Assembly: GCA_014706295.1 (NCBI GenBank)
Contig: JACSVZ010000022.1
Span: forward strand, 8,884,830 to 8,948,829
Reading direction: 5' to 3'
Length of the DNA stretch: 64,000 nucleotides
Origin: Lycocorax pyrrhopterus obiensis
Lineage: Eukaryota > Chordata > Aves > Passeriformes > Paradisaeidae
Position numbers and translations under genes: made by a program. The notes beneath the pieces were generated by a model, which had not been told where the DNA came from, searched no databases, and saw nothing but the letters and a program-made list of their open reading frames with translations. How positions within the stretch are numbered: the stretch's first letter is position 1; each line of letters starts with the position of its first letter. Below, one piece after another: positions 1 through 14,100 of the stretch.

Positions 1-2142
1 TCCTGATGGGAATGGTCCCCTTTTCCTGTGTGTCATCCTCAGCATCTGGCAAAGCCAAGAGAAGTCTTACCCTACCACAAATGCTAGGAGAATGTATCAC
101 CCCCAGAAGAGAGCTCTGGTTAGGAAAGATGCTGATGTCTAGGAGAGGGATTTTTTTTTTTTATTTTTGCAGAGGGTAAAAAAAGGTTATGCAAAATCAA
201 CAGAGTGGAGATCCTTGCAAAAAGACTGTGCACACATGATACTGGGGAATCTTTATCTAGATGCCAAAATCTAGCATCTCTCTATCGCTGTCCAAACATG
301 GGTGGATATGTTAGCTGAGCTGCTTGGAATGACCAGAGCTGCACAAAACTGAGCTTTCCTACCTGATGAAACTTTGACAAGGAGAAAACTGCAAGTCCCA
401 GGGGGGAGTGAAGCTCTCACCTAGAAATTTCCTGCCTAATTCAAATTCAAGAAGGTTCAGTTTGTAACCACCTTTTTTGTGTCCATAAGATTTGCTTGTT
501 TGAGCAGGGTTAAAGTCAATTATTCCAGCAAGGCAAAACCATCTCATTTGATATTCATTCTTGCAGTGATGAACCTGAGATACATCATTTAATTGTGAGC
601 TAGGATAAATAGACAGTTGTAACACAACAAAGCAGAACTTGAACTTTGAGATGAAATGGCTTTGCCCCACCAAACATGGTAATTTTGACATTTTAGTGCA
701 GAAGGAGAATGAGGAGTTGGGTATGATCTTTCCTACAAAAGATCTATTTCATGCCTGTGGAGCAGCCTCTCCCTTGTGGGAAGGCAGGGTTGAGACCGTG
801 TCATCTTTAGGTTTTGTTTTCTCCTTTGAGGAATTTTGCAGGCCCACAGTTGTAAAATGAGCTCATGTGGAAGTTGCTGTAGTTTGCAGAGTTATTGGCC
901 AGGTTTAGGGGCTCTGTTCCAAATGGCACAAGGATGTGATGGGTTGTGCAGAGCTGCCCCAGGTCTGTGCTGGGCTGCAGCCTGTTTGCTGAGTAAATGG
1001 CATTTGCCATTGGAGTCCATTTTGGTTTCCATAATTTATGAATTGTATTTTCCTTAGCAATTTAACAGATTTCTTATAATTTTTAAAAATTTCGCACTTG
1101 CACACAATAGAAAAGAAGGAAACATGCTCCCATTTTCAGAGCACTGAACTCCCCAGAGCTCTGTGTGCTGCTGGGTGGTTACTAAAGAGCTCAGATTTAG
1201 GATTTAGGGGGTTTTGATCAGCTGGATTCTCTCAACTGGATATCCTTTTTCTTCATTATATAAAAATTACCCCTAGGCCAATAGGGCTGGAGACTGGTCC
1301 TAGCTGAAGAGAACACATGCTGGATTTGTGACTGTTCACTGGGCAGATTGGAAATACCTTCCTACCTGTGACAGGACCTGTGCTGGCCCTGCCAGAAGTG
1401 CTATCCCAGCCACACGTGGTGGCCAAGGCTGGGCACACATCACGTCCTTCAACACCTGCTGCAGACCTCTGAAATTTAGACTTACACAGGAGGCATTTCC
1501 TGCCTGAGATCCTGCAGTGCAGTTCTACAGAGGACACCAAACCCACCGTGCTTATCTTCGTTAGGGAACCCACAAACGTCATTTTAGTAATTTCTGTTAA
1601 ATGCAGATATATGCTTGCTTTTTAATCCTGGATAAAGATTTTCTGCTGCCTTGGGAGCAAACTAGTGTTTAGCTTCAAAATTCCACGCTGGGAGCATGGA
1701 TACAAACATATTCCCAGGCGGGAAGCAGCAGGAGACAGGCAGATTTTAAGTTTCGGGCAGACCTTAGACCAGAAATCTGTCCTGCTAATTCTGATTACCC
1801 CAAGCATTTGTATAGCACTTCAGGCTTTCAAAGTGCTGCACAAACTATAATGGATAAATGACTGGCTGACTCCAAAATGCTCATCTGATATGGGACCTAA
1901 TTCGAGCTCAGTGTTATCTGGCTGTGCTCATCGGCTGATTAGCGGCACATGCAAGTGGCCCACGCTGGCATTGTATGGATGCCTGGCCTGTGCTGGCATT
2001 GTATGGATGCTGTTCCCAATCAGCTGCAGCAGTCAGGATAACAGAGTGCACAATGAGCATTTTCTTTGAAGGTCTCAGCTGGCTCTGGCTCCCCACTCCT
2101 TTTGCCAGGGCAGAGCGAGGTGGGGTGGATGGGGGGACTTGC
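1..2142. other. HNF4A intron 5 (partial), no exon seen
   Basis: This is the 5' part of the intron that begins with the GC donor at 2,142. I looked for the next ligand-binding-domain exon on the minus strand and found none. A 19-base sequence is repeated at 1,964-1,982 and 1,992-2,010 (period 28). Otherwise I see only unique AT-rich intronic sequence with a T run near 150-160. Confidence 0.8.
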
Positions 2143-5100
2143 CTGGTCATCCAGGGGTAGCTCACAGAAGGGGGGGATGTACTTGGCCCACTCCACCAGC
2201 ACCAGCAGCTGCTGCTTCATGGACTCACATACGTCGGAAATATTAGCAATCTTCTTCCCTCGGATGTCTCCGTTGATCACAGGAACCGGGGATGATATCT
2301 GGAAGGAGAGATCCTTCAGCTGTCAGTGCCACAGAGGAAACATAGACAGGAATATCCCCAGCCCATGGGTTGTGTTGATGCAGACTCCAGAATCGACAAT
2401 TACTTTTTTCTGTTGCACACACCCAGCTCCCAGAATAGGTGACCCAGCAAGACTCATTTAAACTGAGATCAGCCTGGGGATCTGTGAACGTGAAATGCTG
2501 CAGAGCAGAGGCTGTGGATCATCTTGGTGAACTGTAATTCCTTGAATAGACTGGAAAGCACAGAAGAAACATTCCCAAAGCCAGGATCTTCCTCCCACTG
2601 AACAAATGCGCTCAGTCAAGATCCAGGAGGGAACAGAGGGGCTGGCGTGGCATTTGGCCTCACCAGTAGAAAGGACATGTCCACCCAGTGCTGCTGCACA
2701 AGCTACTTGGTCCCACCAAAGTGCACAGAACTGTTCCCCCTTCCACCCTGCTCCAGAGGCTTGGCCAGAGCTGCTGTGTCTGCTTTCCACAGGAGCAGGC
2801 AGGCTCTGCTCCTCTCCTGACTCATCATGAGCACACCAGGCCGCAGCTTTCCAGGTCTGGCATTGCTTTCTTTGAGCAGCAGGTCATTAGTATTTGACAT
2901 CACCCACTTTGAATAGCTAAAGACAGACTTTGAAGAGAACAGTCTGCCACCTCCCACTGGCTTTTAGGTCCTTTTGGCAAAACTGGGCAAGTGCAAACAT
3001 GCCCACAATACAGGTCACATTTGTGACCACATAATGGCCAATTATTTGTGATTGCAGACACAACTGGGCCCATTTCATTTGCAAAAGACAAACCTGACAG
3101 CTCTGCAAGTACTGTCACACAGAGCTGGACAGAACATCTCCCCCAAACCAGGCACCCAACCTCCTGCCTGGTTCTCATGCATAGCTGCTCACCCAGGTCA
3201 TCTAAAAATTTGCCCTTAGTCACTACTTTATCCTCATGCTTCTGTAAGCGATTAACTCAACCCCATCACTGCCCTCTGCCTGCCCTCTGTGCTCTGGTAC
3301 AACATCAGCTCTTCCTGTCCTATTCCTGCCAGCATTTTCAGCTTGGACCCTGCCAGCCTCCCCAAGGAAATGGAATTCAAATGCCACCTGCATTTTTTTT
3401 TTCTTTTTCAGGTTGCATTACCTGGAGGCTTTCCAGCTCACCAGCTATTATTGAATAAATAAGATTGTAAAAATCTCACCATGTATTACCCTAATCAGAG
3501 GGCCCGGAAGGCTTAGCAAATAAATAAAGACCTCTGAGTGAGTGACCCTAGATCTTGGGGAAAGCAGCTCCTCAGCAGTATCTTGTTCTAATTAGCCAGG
3601 CACATAAAAGTTACCAATTACCGTGCTGGAGCCTGCCTTGTTTAATGAGTCTCTCTGTGCTCTGTGGGAGAGCAGGAGCTCCCCTGGATTTGTCCATGGC
3701 TGTAGTTTTTATCAGCAGACCCTGCTTACATGTGATGGCCCTGCAGGACTCAGCCCTGGAAACATCCTTCCCTTGTAGATTTGGTGACTCGAGGCCCCAT
3801 TGTCTCACACCTCTGGGAGCAGCACCAATCTTATTTTTATAGGGTATATAAATATATTAGGGCCTGCATAGGACAAGGTGAGATGTGGGATGAGATTGAA
3901 TATGCTTTTTGGGTACAAGATTGGCCCTTGGCCCTTCTGGCATATCCCCTCCTTGGGGAAGTGGACCTTACAGCCTGAGCCTAATGTGGAGCCCAGAGCA
4001 CAGCATGTCCTGTCCTGGAGCATCTCCCAGGGCAGCTTTCAGGGTAGTGTGACCCTTGAAGCAGCATGGACTGCCAACTCAACCCCCTGTTTGTCTTCCC
4101 CAGGACACAGAGTGCTGTTCTCCCCAGCTCCCATGAAGAGTGGCAGCTCTTGCCTCCAGCACAACTCCATCCTCATCGCTTGTTCTCACAGACAAACCCT
4201 CCCCACAGGCTGTGCGTGCCCATCCTGTCCTGTGTCCTCCCAGAGAGTGCTGAGCTGTGTGCACCATTTGCAGTATTCAGTCTCTTAAATCAGAGTCATC
4301 TTTTCAAGGTGAATGCTCTAGGAAATGAATCTTGGCAGTGTGCTAATGGAAACAGGGAATTTCAAGCAAGCACTGGAAAAGATATCTGCATAAAACAAGC
4401 AGGAAACCAATTCCTCGTGAAACTGTGCAGGAATCCAAGGTTCCTAACAGCCCATGGGGAAGGGAGGCTGCTCATGCAAGGCCAGCCCCTCGTGGGCTTA
4501 GGCAGCCGCGGCTCTTTGGATTGCAGTGATTCTACCCTGTTCTCTTCTGTCAGGCTCTCCAGCCTTCCTGTGTCCCATTAAAGCAGAACAAATCACTGCA
4601 TATTGTTACAACTGAGTTCTGGACTAAGGAGATTTAAAGGGATGGTTTCAGGTAACAAATGATTTTTGAAAAATCAGCGTTGAGTTGGCAGATAAGCCAC
4701 TTAGAAAAGAGGTGATAATTTGAAGACTCAGCTATTAAATACTCAGCTGTCTCTACAAGCCAGGTAGTGCCTGATCCTTTTGTATTTGCTAAAGAAGAAA
4801 GAAGAGGTACCTGCTGTGCCAGGGCTTCTGCGTGCAGGAGGGCATTGATGGAGGGCAAGCTGCTGTCCTCGTAACTTGATCTGCGGGTGCTGATTCGGTC
4901 CCGTTCATTTTGTACAGCTGCAAGAGAGGATTTTGGCTGAGCTGCAGGTCGTTCATGGCAATGTGCACCGAAAACTAGCGCAGACTTTTGGCGTTCCCCT
5001 TCCTTAGCTGCAGTTTCCCAGCTTCCCTGCCAGGCAGGGCGGAGGTGCAGCTGTGTCTGGTTTGTGATGGGATTCCAGTGAGAGGTGACTACATCTGGTG

Positions 5101-8100
5101 GTTCTGATTTCTTATTTGCTTTATTAGACTTTCCTGGGATGGGGTCGATTCAGAACCCGAACACCTGTAGAGTTCAGTGGGGAAAATTTCCTGTCAAAGG
5201 ATCTGAGCTTTTTGATTTCATGATATGGGGTCTGAAACGGTGGCCATGCTGATGTATGCAGCCCAAAGCTGATGTGTGAAATGGAGGAGTATCTGCAAGG
5301 TTTCCTTGCCCACATGACTCCTGTGAGCTCCATTCAGAAAGCTGTTGCACTGAGTAGGTGTAGTTGGAAAACTTCTGTCTAAGCTACAATAAGGAAGGAA
5401 GTGCAGCTCCTGCTTATCCATCCAGAGCAAAAGAGCTCTCTGATACCTTATCGTAAAAGCATCCCAGGACAGGTTTGACCCCAGCATGCCTCCCTGTTTG
5501 GTCTAGTCTTGAGGGCCTGGGCTTTGAGGGGAGGATTCGCCTGCTCTATCTGTCACGAGGCCTGGGCCGTCTGTAACGCACCCTGGCCACGCCGCTCAAA
5601 GCCATCTGCTCACATAAGCTATTGATCCATGGCAGGGGACACAGCACAGTCCCTGCCTTAGGCTGGTGGCTCTCTGGATTGATACGTTCTCGATGTATAA
5701 ATCCGCCTGATAAAAAGCAATAATGAGGCTGGGCCAGGAGAAAAGCCCTGCAGTCAGTGGCTGTAAATAGGAGCTCTCAAGGTTATGCCGCTTGTTATCA
5801 GTAGCAGGCCCCCGAGTTCAGTCACGCCATGATGTTTTCCAAATGTTTGCTCAGTATTAGCTGGTCATGCACCTAATGTAACTTCTATTGAATATTAACA
5901 GACAACAGCACGGCTCTGGGCAGGGGATGAGCGGACGCTGCGTGGAGAGGAGGATTCCTATGTTCTTCAGGAAAAGTCAAGGGAAGTTGCTTGCGATACC
6001 TCATCCCCTTTTACAGGGAATAAATGTTCCTGCTCAGAGGTCTTAGGTCTTCCTGCAGCCACCCAGCTACCACTGGTACTTCCCTGTTGTCTTCAAGGAC
6101 CCTTTTACTCCAGAGTTTCTCCTTGAGGCGGTGTGAACTGGGAGGAGCACAGGGTTTCATTTCCCTGCATGGAACAGCATGGAGCAAGCCTCCCAGTTGT
6201 CCCTTTGCAGACATCAGTGGGGTGAGCTCTGTGGGACGCTGGGTAGCTGCTCTGCTCCTGGCAGTTTGTCACTCCACCAACAGGATCACCAGCAGTGGAT
6301 TTCCTGCCACTCCTGAGAAGCAGGGCTAAACAAGAGGTTAATCCTGCCATGGGGACTTGTAAGGGCTGCAGAGACAGGGAGGTAGGGAAGCTGGGGGGTT
6401 GAGCATGGGCCATGCAGGGATATCTCTACTCTTTTCATACTGAGTTATGTAGCAAAAATGCTCCACTTTGCTGTGGATGCTTTCTGCTGTGGCTGAAACT
6501 AAACTAAACTCTCTGCAGAGGGTCAGCAAGAATCTATATATCTATTATGAAAAAAAAGGTGCAAAATGTCAGTGGGACCTTTGCTGGACTCACCCATCCA
6601 GCTGTGGATTTTGTGGTCACTCTGGGATGACAGCACTTGGAGCAGTTTTACCAAAGTATTTCCAGATTTCCAGGCCTTCTTTGAAGTTTCTGCTCCTCAG
6701 TGATGTGGAGAAGCATTCCCAAACCCCTCCAATGGACTGGCTATGTGGAAGCCCAGGTGATGTGCGTGTCAGTGTGGGCAAGAGTGAGCTGAAGAGCCCT
6801 GGGTGTGATTTGTGCGCGCAAGCACGGGCGGTTCTGAGACACAGGCATGGACTCTCCCTAAATCCGCCTGTGGTGGGGGTCAGGATCTGTGCCCAGGAGA
6901 GCACTGTGGAGGGAAAGTAGGGCAAAGGTGGCTGGGCAAGTGTGCACCTGGCAGGGACCAGCCTTGGGCTGCAAGGGCTTCCTCAAACATACGCAGCCAG
7001 CGTGAGTGACTGCTGCTGGGGGAAAGCCACACTGTCACCCACCTTCCTTCTTCATTCCCGCTCGGAAGCACTTCTTAAGCCTGCAGTACCGGCACTGGTT
7101 TCTTTTGTCTTTGTCTACGACACACTGCCTGTTAAACCTGGAAGAAAGAAAGGTGTGAGGAGCAGCAAGACTGAGCCTGAAGGCAGAACAAGACAGAGCC
7201 CTGAGCTCCAAGACATGCTCAGAGCAGGTTCCCAGAGAAAGGAGCCCCAGTCTGTGATTTTTCCACTCTTGCTTTAGCCTGTGTTTTCTTTTTTGCAATG
7301 AACATCTCAGCCCTCCCCTCTACCCCTGGATGTTCAATAAGGACAGACTAGAGCTGAGTCACATGCAGGAGCTCAGGCTTCTGGTCTTACTCAGTAAGCA
7401 TTAGGGCTACGATGTCTATGGTGGACTAACAAGCCCCAGGGAAGTTAAAAGTGTCTTCTAGGAGGGTCAGAACCAACCTGGAAGCTGCTGTTGTAAGTTA
7501 GATCCCAGTAGATTGGAGGAAGAATGCCTTTATTCTGAGTTTAAAGAAGAGGTAGAAGGTTGTAGTAGCCCAATTGTGAGGTTAGGAAGTCAGTTTAAGT
7601 CCCTGCATCTCTCCAGGGCGGTGTCTGGGATTCTCACAGGTTGGCTCTGACCTCTGGACAGCATCGCTGGTGTACAAACTGCTCTGCTGCCACTTGCACT
7701 TCAGAGAGGACTTGGGAAGCAACCAGCTCCTTCCCTCCAAGCTTGCATCACCAAATGCTTTGCACATGGTGAGGAAAACACTGATCCCCCATGTGTGTGA
7801 CTCACGAGCCTGGTGGCCACTTGCAGCATGAATTTCACTTGCAAATTTGCTCTAATTTACAGCAGATCGATCCAGCTTGCAGAGTAAAGACAAAGGAGTA
7901 CAGAGCTGGAAAAGGGCTCCTAGCCATGCTCAGTTCTGTAGCTTTTGAAAAGGCTTCCTTCTGCTGTGCTTTTTAAAGTCCCCAAGCTGTGATTTACCCA
8001 AATGAATGCCTGAAAGCAGCTTTTAAAATATTTCTGTAGTGCATATAAAAGCCTCAGCCTCCAAAAAGCGGGCACCTTGGCTTTTCTGATGGAGTTGTGG

Positions 8101-11100
8101 GGAGGGGTCTCCCTGGGCAGCCAGCTTAAATAACCCTGGGGTGCAAATGATGATGTGCTTCACAGGCACTCATAGACCTCAGGTTTCCTTCTGTCACACA
8201 GATTTTAGAGTCAAGTTGCTCTTCATGCTCTTCAAGTGGCTGTCAGGCCATCAGGAGTAACTGACTCAAAAAGCCCAGGGGATTTAGACACTGTGAACTG
8301 AGGATTCTTCATTTTCCTCTGTGACTCTCTATATGTGGGTTGCTCAAAGCCAGCAGCAAGCAAGTCACAGGTGCTGATGGCACAGGAGAGCCATGGGCTG
8401 CCACCAATGGCACGAGGTGCAGTGCATGAGCTTCAGGAGCAACACGAGTGCCTCATCCTCAGAAGAGTGCATGTTATGCTGCAGCTCATGGTGCTCCTCA
8501 GGTGTCCTTGCATCATGTAACAGGCAGGGACAGCATTTTAGCTGGATGGCAGGCACACTTCCATCTCATGATGGAGAAGGATTGCCCCCAGGGAGTGGGC
8601 GAGGTTTGTGCTGCACTCAGAGCACTGAGTAATGAGGTGCTAAGTCCCTGAAACAGGGCTTCTCCCCTGGCATCTTGCTGCTTGCTGGCCACATCCATGG
8701 TTGGCCATACCCATTTGCAAGAACATGTGCTTGGCCCCTAAAGTATGGGGCAAGACCTCTCAGGGTCTTTACCCAGTGATCAGTGAAGGGCAGTCCCAAA
8801 GTCAGAGCGGTCACTGACCCCTGCCAGGTGAGGGCTGAGGTCAGGGAAAGTGGAGGAGGATGAAGAGGATGAAGGGCCATGCTGCTGCACTCTGAGGGCT
8901 TTGCCATTGAGCTGCGAGGGGCTGTTCTGTCGGAGGCACAGGTCTCTGTGCCCTCTGTCCTTACCTGCAGGAGTACATGTGGTTCTTCCGGACGCTCCTC
9001 CTGAAGAAGCCTTTGCAGCCGTCGCAGCTGGAAGCCCCATAGTGCTTCCCCGTGGCGCGGTCCCCACAGATGGCGCACAGCGCGCTCACCCCGATGCTGC
9101 TGGAAGTGTTGAGGTTGGCTGCTTCTGACGGAGACGTGTCTGCGTGGGGAAGGACACAGCAAGAAGAAGACAGTGAGAAGCCAGCCAACATTTCCTAACT
9201 CAGCTACCAGTGAGAGATTTTTGGAGAAACCAGGCAGCTGCAGCCTGGCTGTGTGGCAGGGGCCGGTCAGAGAGGTGTGTAAGGAGAAGTGGCTGCTCTG
9301 AGTGCTCAAGTAATTGCATTTTGGGTGCACTAAAACCTCCTGTATTCCATGGTGAGACCCCTCTTCCCAAAGGCCTGACTGCAGCAATGCCTTCAGATAA
9401 AGTGGAAGCCCATTTGCAGGAGTCACAGGGCAGAGCCAAAATTCCTCGGGGATTTGCAGACACTTTGGGCTGCAGTAGTGTGGCCAGAGAAAAAGCTGAT
9501 GCAGAGTTAAAGCTGAGGTATTACAGCTCAGGCTGAGCAGCTGATTTGTTAGGGAGGTGTTTGTGTTATAGCACTGAAAGAGCCCAGGACAGCCCTGGGC
9601 CGATGAGGTGACCAGTTCCCTTCTCCAGGCACGGAGCTCCAGCCTGCACAGCCCTTCTTCGGGAGAACAAGACTAGGTAAATAACAACCTCAAATGACTT
9701 CAGCTGGAAAACTCATGTTCAGTTGATCTAACTGTCCCCTCCCATGTACATTTTTCTGTATCAGCACAGGCACATCCCCCCTGCCTCAGTGGAAATGCCA
9801 GTCACAAATCATACCCAGGATCTACAAAGCCATAGAAACCTGCTGGGATTTTTAATGCTTGAGTCTACTGGCCCCTGATTTCTGGGTTTGGTAGGGACTC
9901 AGTTAAAGCTCACCCTGGAAGGGCCACTGCTCCCGCTTGGCACCCAGCAGAAACGCTGATCCCAGCTGGGCTCCCCAACTGTGGATGCTGGGGAGGCCAA
10001 GGCAAGTCTGGCTGGTGCAGAGCTGCATTTTTACCTTCTATTTTGTAGAGAAAGGGGTATTTCAGCAGATGCTGCCCATCCTGCTCATGCCACCCCTCAG
10101 CAGGAGTAACTGGCACAGAACCAGCAGTGGGCAAGCACAGGGTTTCTTGAGCCTTCCCTACCTCTGGCAGCGTCTTTCATTTCCCTGCCTGCTTTCTGTC
10201 TTTCCAGTTCCTCGTGTCCCTCCTGTATTTCTTTCTGAGTCAGTTTGCTGCCTCTCTGTGTCCTCACCTGGCACACCCTGTCACGCAGCTACAGTAATAC
10301 CAGTGCAAAGCTCCTGTCTCCACTCCCAAAGCCCTGAGCTCTCCCAAGGCCATCCTGGCTGTCTCTTGTCCCTGTGAGCAGCTTGCCTCTGAAAACATCC
10401 TTCCTCCATACATATCCTGAGGGCTCAGCTGGATGCAGGTCACTCCAGAAGGAAAGTCAAATTCCCAGTTTCAGCTAAACACAGGACTGAGATGTGAGAG
10501 GAAGAGCTGATCTGCCTGTAATCCCATTATTGTGTATCTATGACAGCCCAGATAAATCCCTTTTCAGCAATCTATCACGCTGTAATCAGATGAACATAGA
10601 ACAGGAAAAACTGGCACTCCTATCAAAGAAATTGCAACATCTCAGTCTAATAGTCAACAACAATGAAAATATTGCCTAATGGATAATTTTCCAATTAAGT
10701 TTATTTTGCCAAATGTGTGCCAAAAATGTGGGCTCTGGCTGCTGCAATGGAGTGGTTGGAGTTAAGGTAAATGGAGGAAATAAAAAAATCTGACTTTGAG
10801 ACCTCGCAGGTGAGCTCTGTGTTAGGACAGGAGCTGCTCAAGAGGTCCCTGAGCCTGTCTGAACACAGGATGCATTTTGCCTGTGAGAGGCAAACTTGGT
10901 CCCTGCTGAGCAGCTGCCCCGGGGCTGGAGCTGCAGAGCTGCGCAGGGCAGTGGCTGGGCTCTGATGTGGTCCTTGGCCAGAAAAAGAGGCGCAGGTTCT
11001 GCAGGTGGAGGTCCTGCAGGAGGTGTGTCCTGCACACACACTGCTGCGGTGCCAAAACAGCCCTGGAAGCAAGGCCTGTCCCTGGCCTGGAGCTGGGCCC

Positions 11101-14100
11101 AGGGGGAGAGGAGCTGGTGCCGCCTGCCCCAGCTGACTCATCCACCCCTGGAGTACCGCAGCACACTGGGTCTAGTCACAGGAAATTATCCTGTCCCCTG
11201 CCCCATGGAGCCCTGGCTCTGGGGGTGGGGGGCAAATCACAGCCCCCTGTGCAGGTGCTTGCTGGATGGGAGAGGGGCACGGCGAGGGAGCAAGGCCTGG
11301 GCTTGTCCCAGAGTGTCCAGATGGATGTCAGCAGAGCCAAAGGGGGCAACTTTTGGCCCCAAGGCACCTGAATGTGTAGGACCAGCCTCCACGAGTGGAG
11401 GAGGGGCTGGGACCCAGAGTGGCAGGGGGCTATTGCACAGCAGAGCCACTTTGGCACCACAGTGTTACATCCGTGACAGAGCAGAGCCATAATCCAGAGA
11501 AGACCCACACAGGCTGTGATGGAAGAGTCCACACCACCAGCACAGCCCTTCTGGGACAGGGGTGTCCAGCAGCCCCGGTGACACAACACATGGGAGGAAA
11601 GGGCTCAGAGGGCCACTTTCTGTGGCTCTGTTTAGTCATTAACCTCATATTTAGAGAGACTTTAGGGGGGACTTGGAGAGGAATCTCTTGTTATCTCTGA
11701 GCATTTAATCACCAAGACTCTTTGGTCCCCAAATGGGTGGGCCAGTGTTGTGAATTCTGGAGGGTTAGGTGTGATCCTACCCTCCTGAAGGGATGGGAAC
11801 ATTTGTCTATTGTAGACCTCTCAAGGTCTCCTTGTCCCTCTTACTGGGGGCTGAGCCAGGAAAGGGGATGCCACCCCACACCCCACTGCTGCACTGGGAA
11901 AGGGCTGTGGCCTCACAGCAGCTGCAGCAGCGGTGCCTAAATCACTTCTCATAGTGATTTTTACTCTAACGAGGTGCTAAATGCCTTTCTGCTCCAAGAA
12001 AACCTAACTGCAGCTCCTGCTGGAGTGGGACTGGCTCTCGACTCTGGAGACACAGGGTCACTTTTCTGTCTGGTGAACCATCAACAGCACTTCACTCAGA
12101 AACTTTTGGCTGGGGTGTGGGAGACCCTCACCACATTCAGCCCCAGCCCCGTTCCCTGGGCTGAATGTCTGGTGGGGACCTCTCGTTCCACCCAGCTCCT
12201 GGCATGTGCCTGCTCCCAAGGGCTCTGCTCTGGGCTGCAGGACACCATCCCACCTGTACCCGACACAGCTCTGCTCTCCCCCCTCTATTTTCCCCCGGGG
12301 GAAGCAGAAACCCCCCAGTGAACTGCTGGGAGCTCCCATCTGACACCCCTGCCCTCCCTCGGAGCATTTGTGTGGCCACTCCGGGGACTTCTCCTCCTGC
12401 AGCCCCCAGCTCATCCCACCACGGCAGAGGGGAGAAGACAGAGGGGACTCACCATTGCCCATAGCCAGCACCTGCATGTTCTCAAACTCCAGGGTGGTGT
12501 ACGCCGGGTCCAGCGCTGCGCTATAATCTGCCATCTCCATGTCTATGAGGGCTTTGGAAAGGCGCATTATCCTCGGCAAACACAGGCCAGATTGTACCGA
12601 TTCCCTTGTCCCAGGCTATTGGCCCTCCTGCCTCCCTCTGCCTTCACTGCGTCCCCTACCTGTTGTCTTTTAATTCAGATATTTCTCTGAAAGGATTTGC
12701 TGAGCCTCAAGGCCTATACTCCCAGAGGGGTGGAGGCAGGAGGCAGGGGGTTAATCTTTAATCATCTCACCCATTGCCGAATACTGCTAAGCTGTTTTTT
12801 TTTTTCTTTTTTTTTTTTTGTGGAGCAGCAGTGACTCTTGTTGACTGTTTATTATTGAATCTCAAGGCGTTTCTGATCCTGGCTCCTGGGTGCAGGCAGC
12901 ACCATGGGAGCAGGCATTCACCAAGGGCTATTGACCTTGATGCTGAGCTGCTGGTGTTGCTCTTAATTATGCCTGGGGTGGAAAACTTGGAAAAAACCCT
13001 ACCAGGAGAACAAGGTTCTTCTTCACTTCTGTCATTGCCTTCCTCTCCTCACCACTGGTTGCCTATACCCCTGTTCTTCCCTTCTCTTGCTCCCTCCATC
13101 CCTTCCACTCCTTCTCCTTTTCTCTCCCTCACGGTCAGAGAAGGTCAGCTCCCACCTGGAAATTTACACGTTGCTATGTAAAGTAAAACGTATGACTCCC
13201 TTAACTTCCCTATAAACCAAGTTTTACAGGGGCTGGATGCCCTATAAACAGATCCCATTCTGCAGCCATGCCCAAACAGCGAGCGGGACCAAGAGGTGGC
13301 ACGGACACCCCGGGAATTGCCAGGGTGGCTCCTGTCCCATAGCTGAAATCACTTTATGCCGGACACCCCCCAAGCCTTGGGTTTTGGCTGATACGTCATA
13401 AAAGTTTCATGAGACATGTTACAACAGAGCAGCAGGAGCTTTCCTTCTGCGGGTGCACTGTCTGCTGTCAGCACCAACAGTGGTTCTGTGCCTCGCCCAG
13501 ACCTTGGGTCTGACCCTGCTGGTGCTGAGCAGTGGGGGCCAGAGATGCCTGTGCTCTCCTCCCCAGCTGCCCCATGGCACATCACTCCTCCACTGCAGCC
13601 AGAACTGAGACTTTTCAGTGCAATTGCGAGATCATTGAGTGGGAATTTAATCGATCTCTGAACGGCACCGGCTGCATGGCACAAGAGAACCAGCAATTAA
13701 TGATTTGGTATCAGTTCGCTCTGCATTGAAAACAGCCCCATGGTTTCGCAACCAGTGGCGACTGAGTCCACACGCTGCTGATCTGGGCTCCCAGTGCCTT
13801 GTGTTTGTTCTTCCCAGGCACCCCAGTGCAGCCCCAGCCCCACTGGCACCACAAGGTGCCCTGGCCCTGGTGGCATCACTGCCACAACGTGACACCAAAG
13901 TCACTGGCTCCACACCAGTACATGCCTTTGGGCAGTTATGCTAGTGATGATTTGCTATTCACATTTTAGGAGCACACAGAATTGTTCAAGCAGCCCTTTG
14001 CTCCCCCCAAAACCATGACCTACAAAGCACTTCTAAACAGCTCTTCTACCCTGAGGCTACAGGTCTGCAGGAGTGAATCTGAGCACAGGGGAGAGCCCCT

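Noticed and set aside
1795..1850. TATAGCACTTCAGGC...AAAGTGCTGCACAAAC, with a similar TAGCACCTCTCATGC near 47,940
   Set aside because: Looks like a fragment of an ancient interspersed repeat, but the match is too short to name the family without a library search.
1..2142. Next HNF4A exon (VALLRAHAGE...)
   Set aside because: Searched on the minus strand and not present; it must lie beyond the window edge.
8617..9426. 269-codon minus-strand frame across HNF4A exon 2
   Set aside because: It is the exon 2 zinc-finger sequence read in a shifted frame with intron on both sides.
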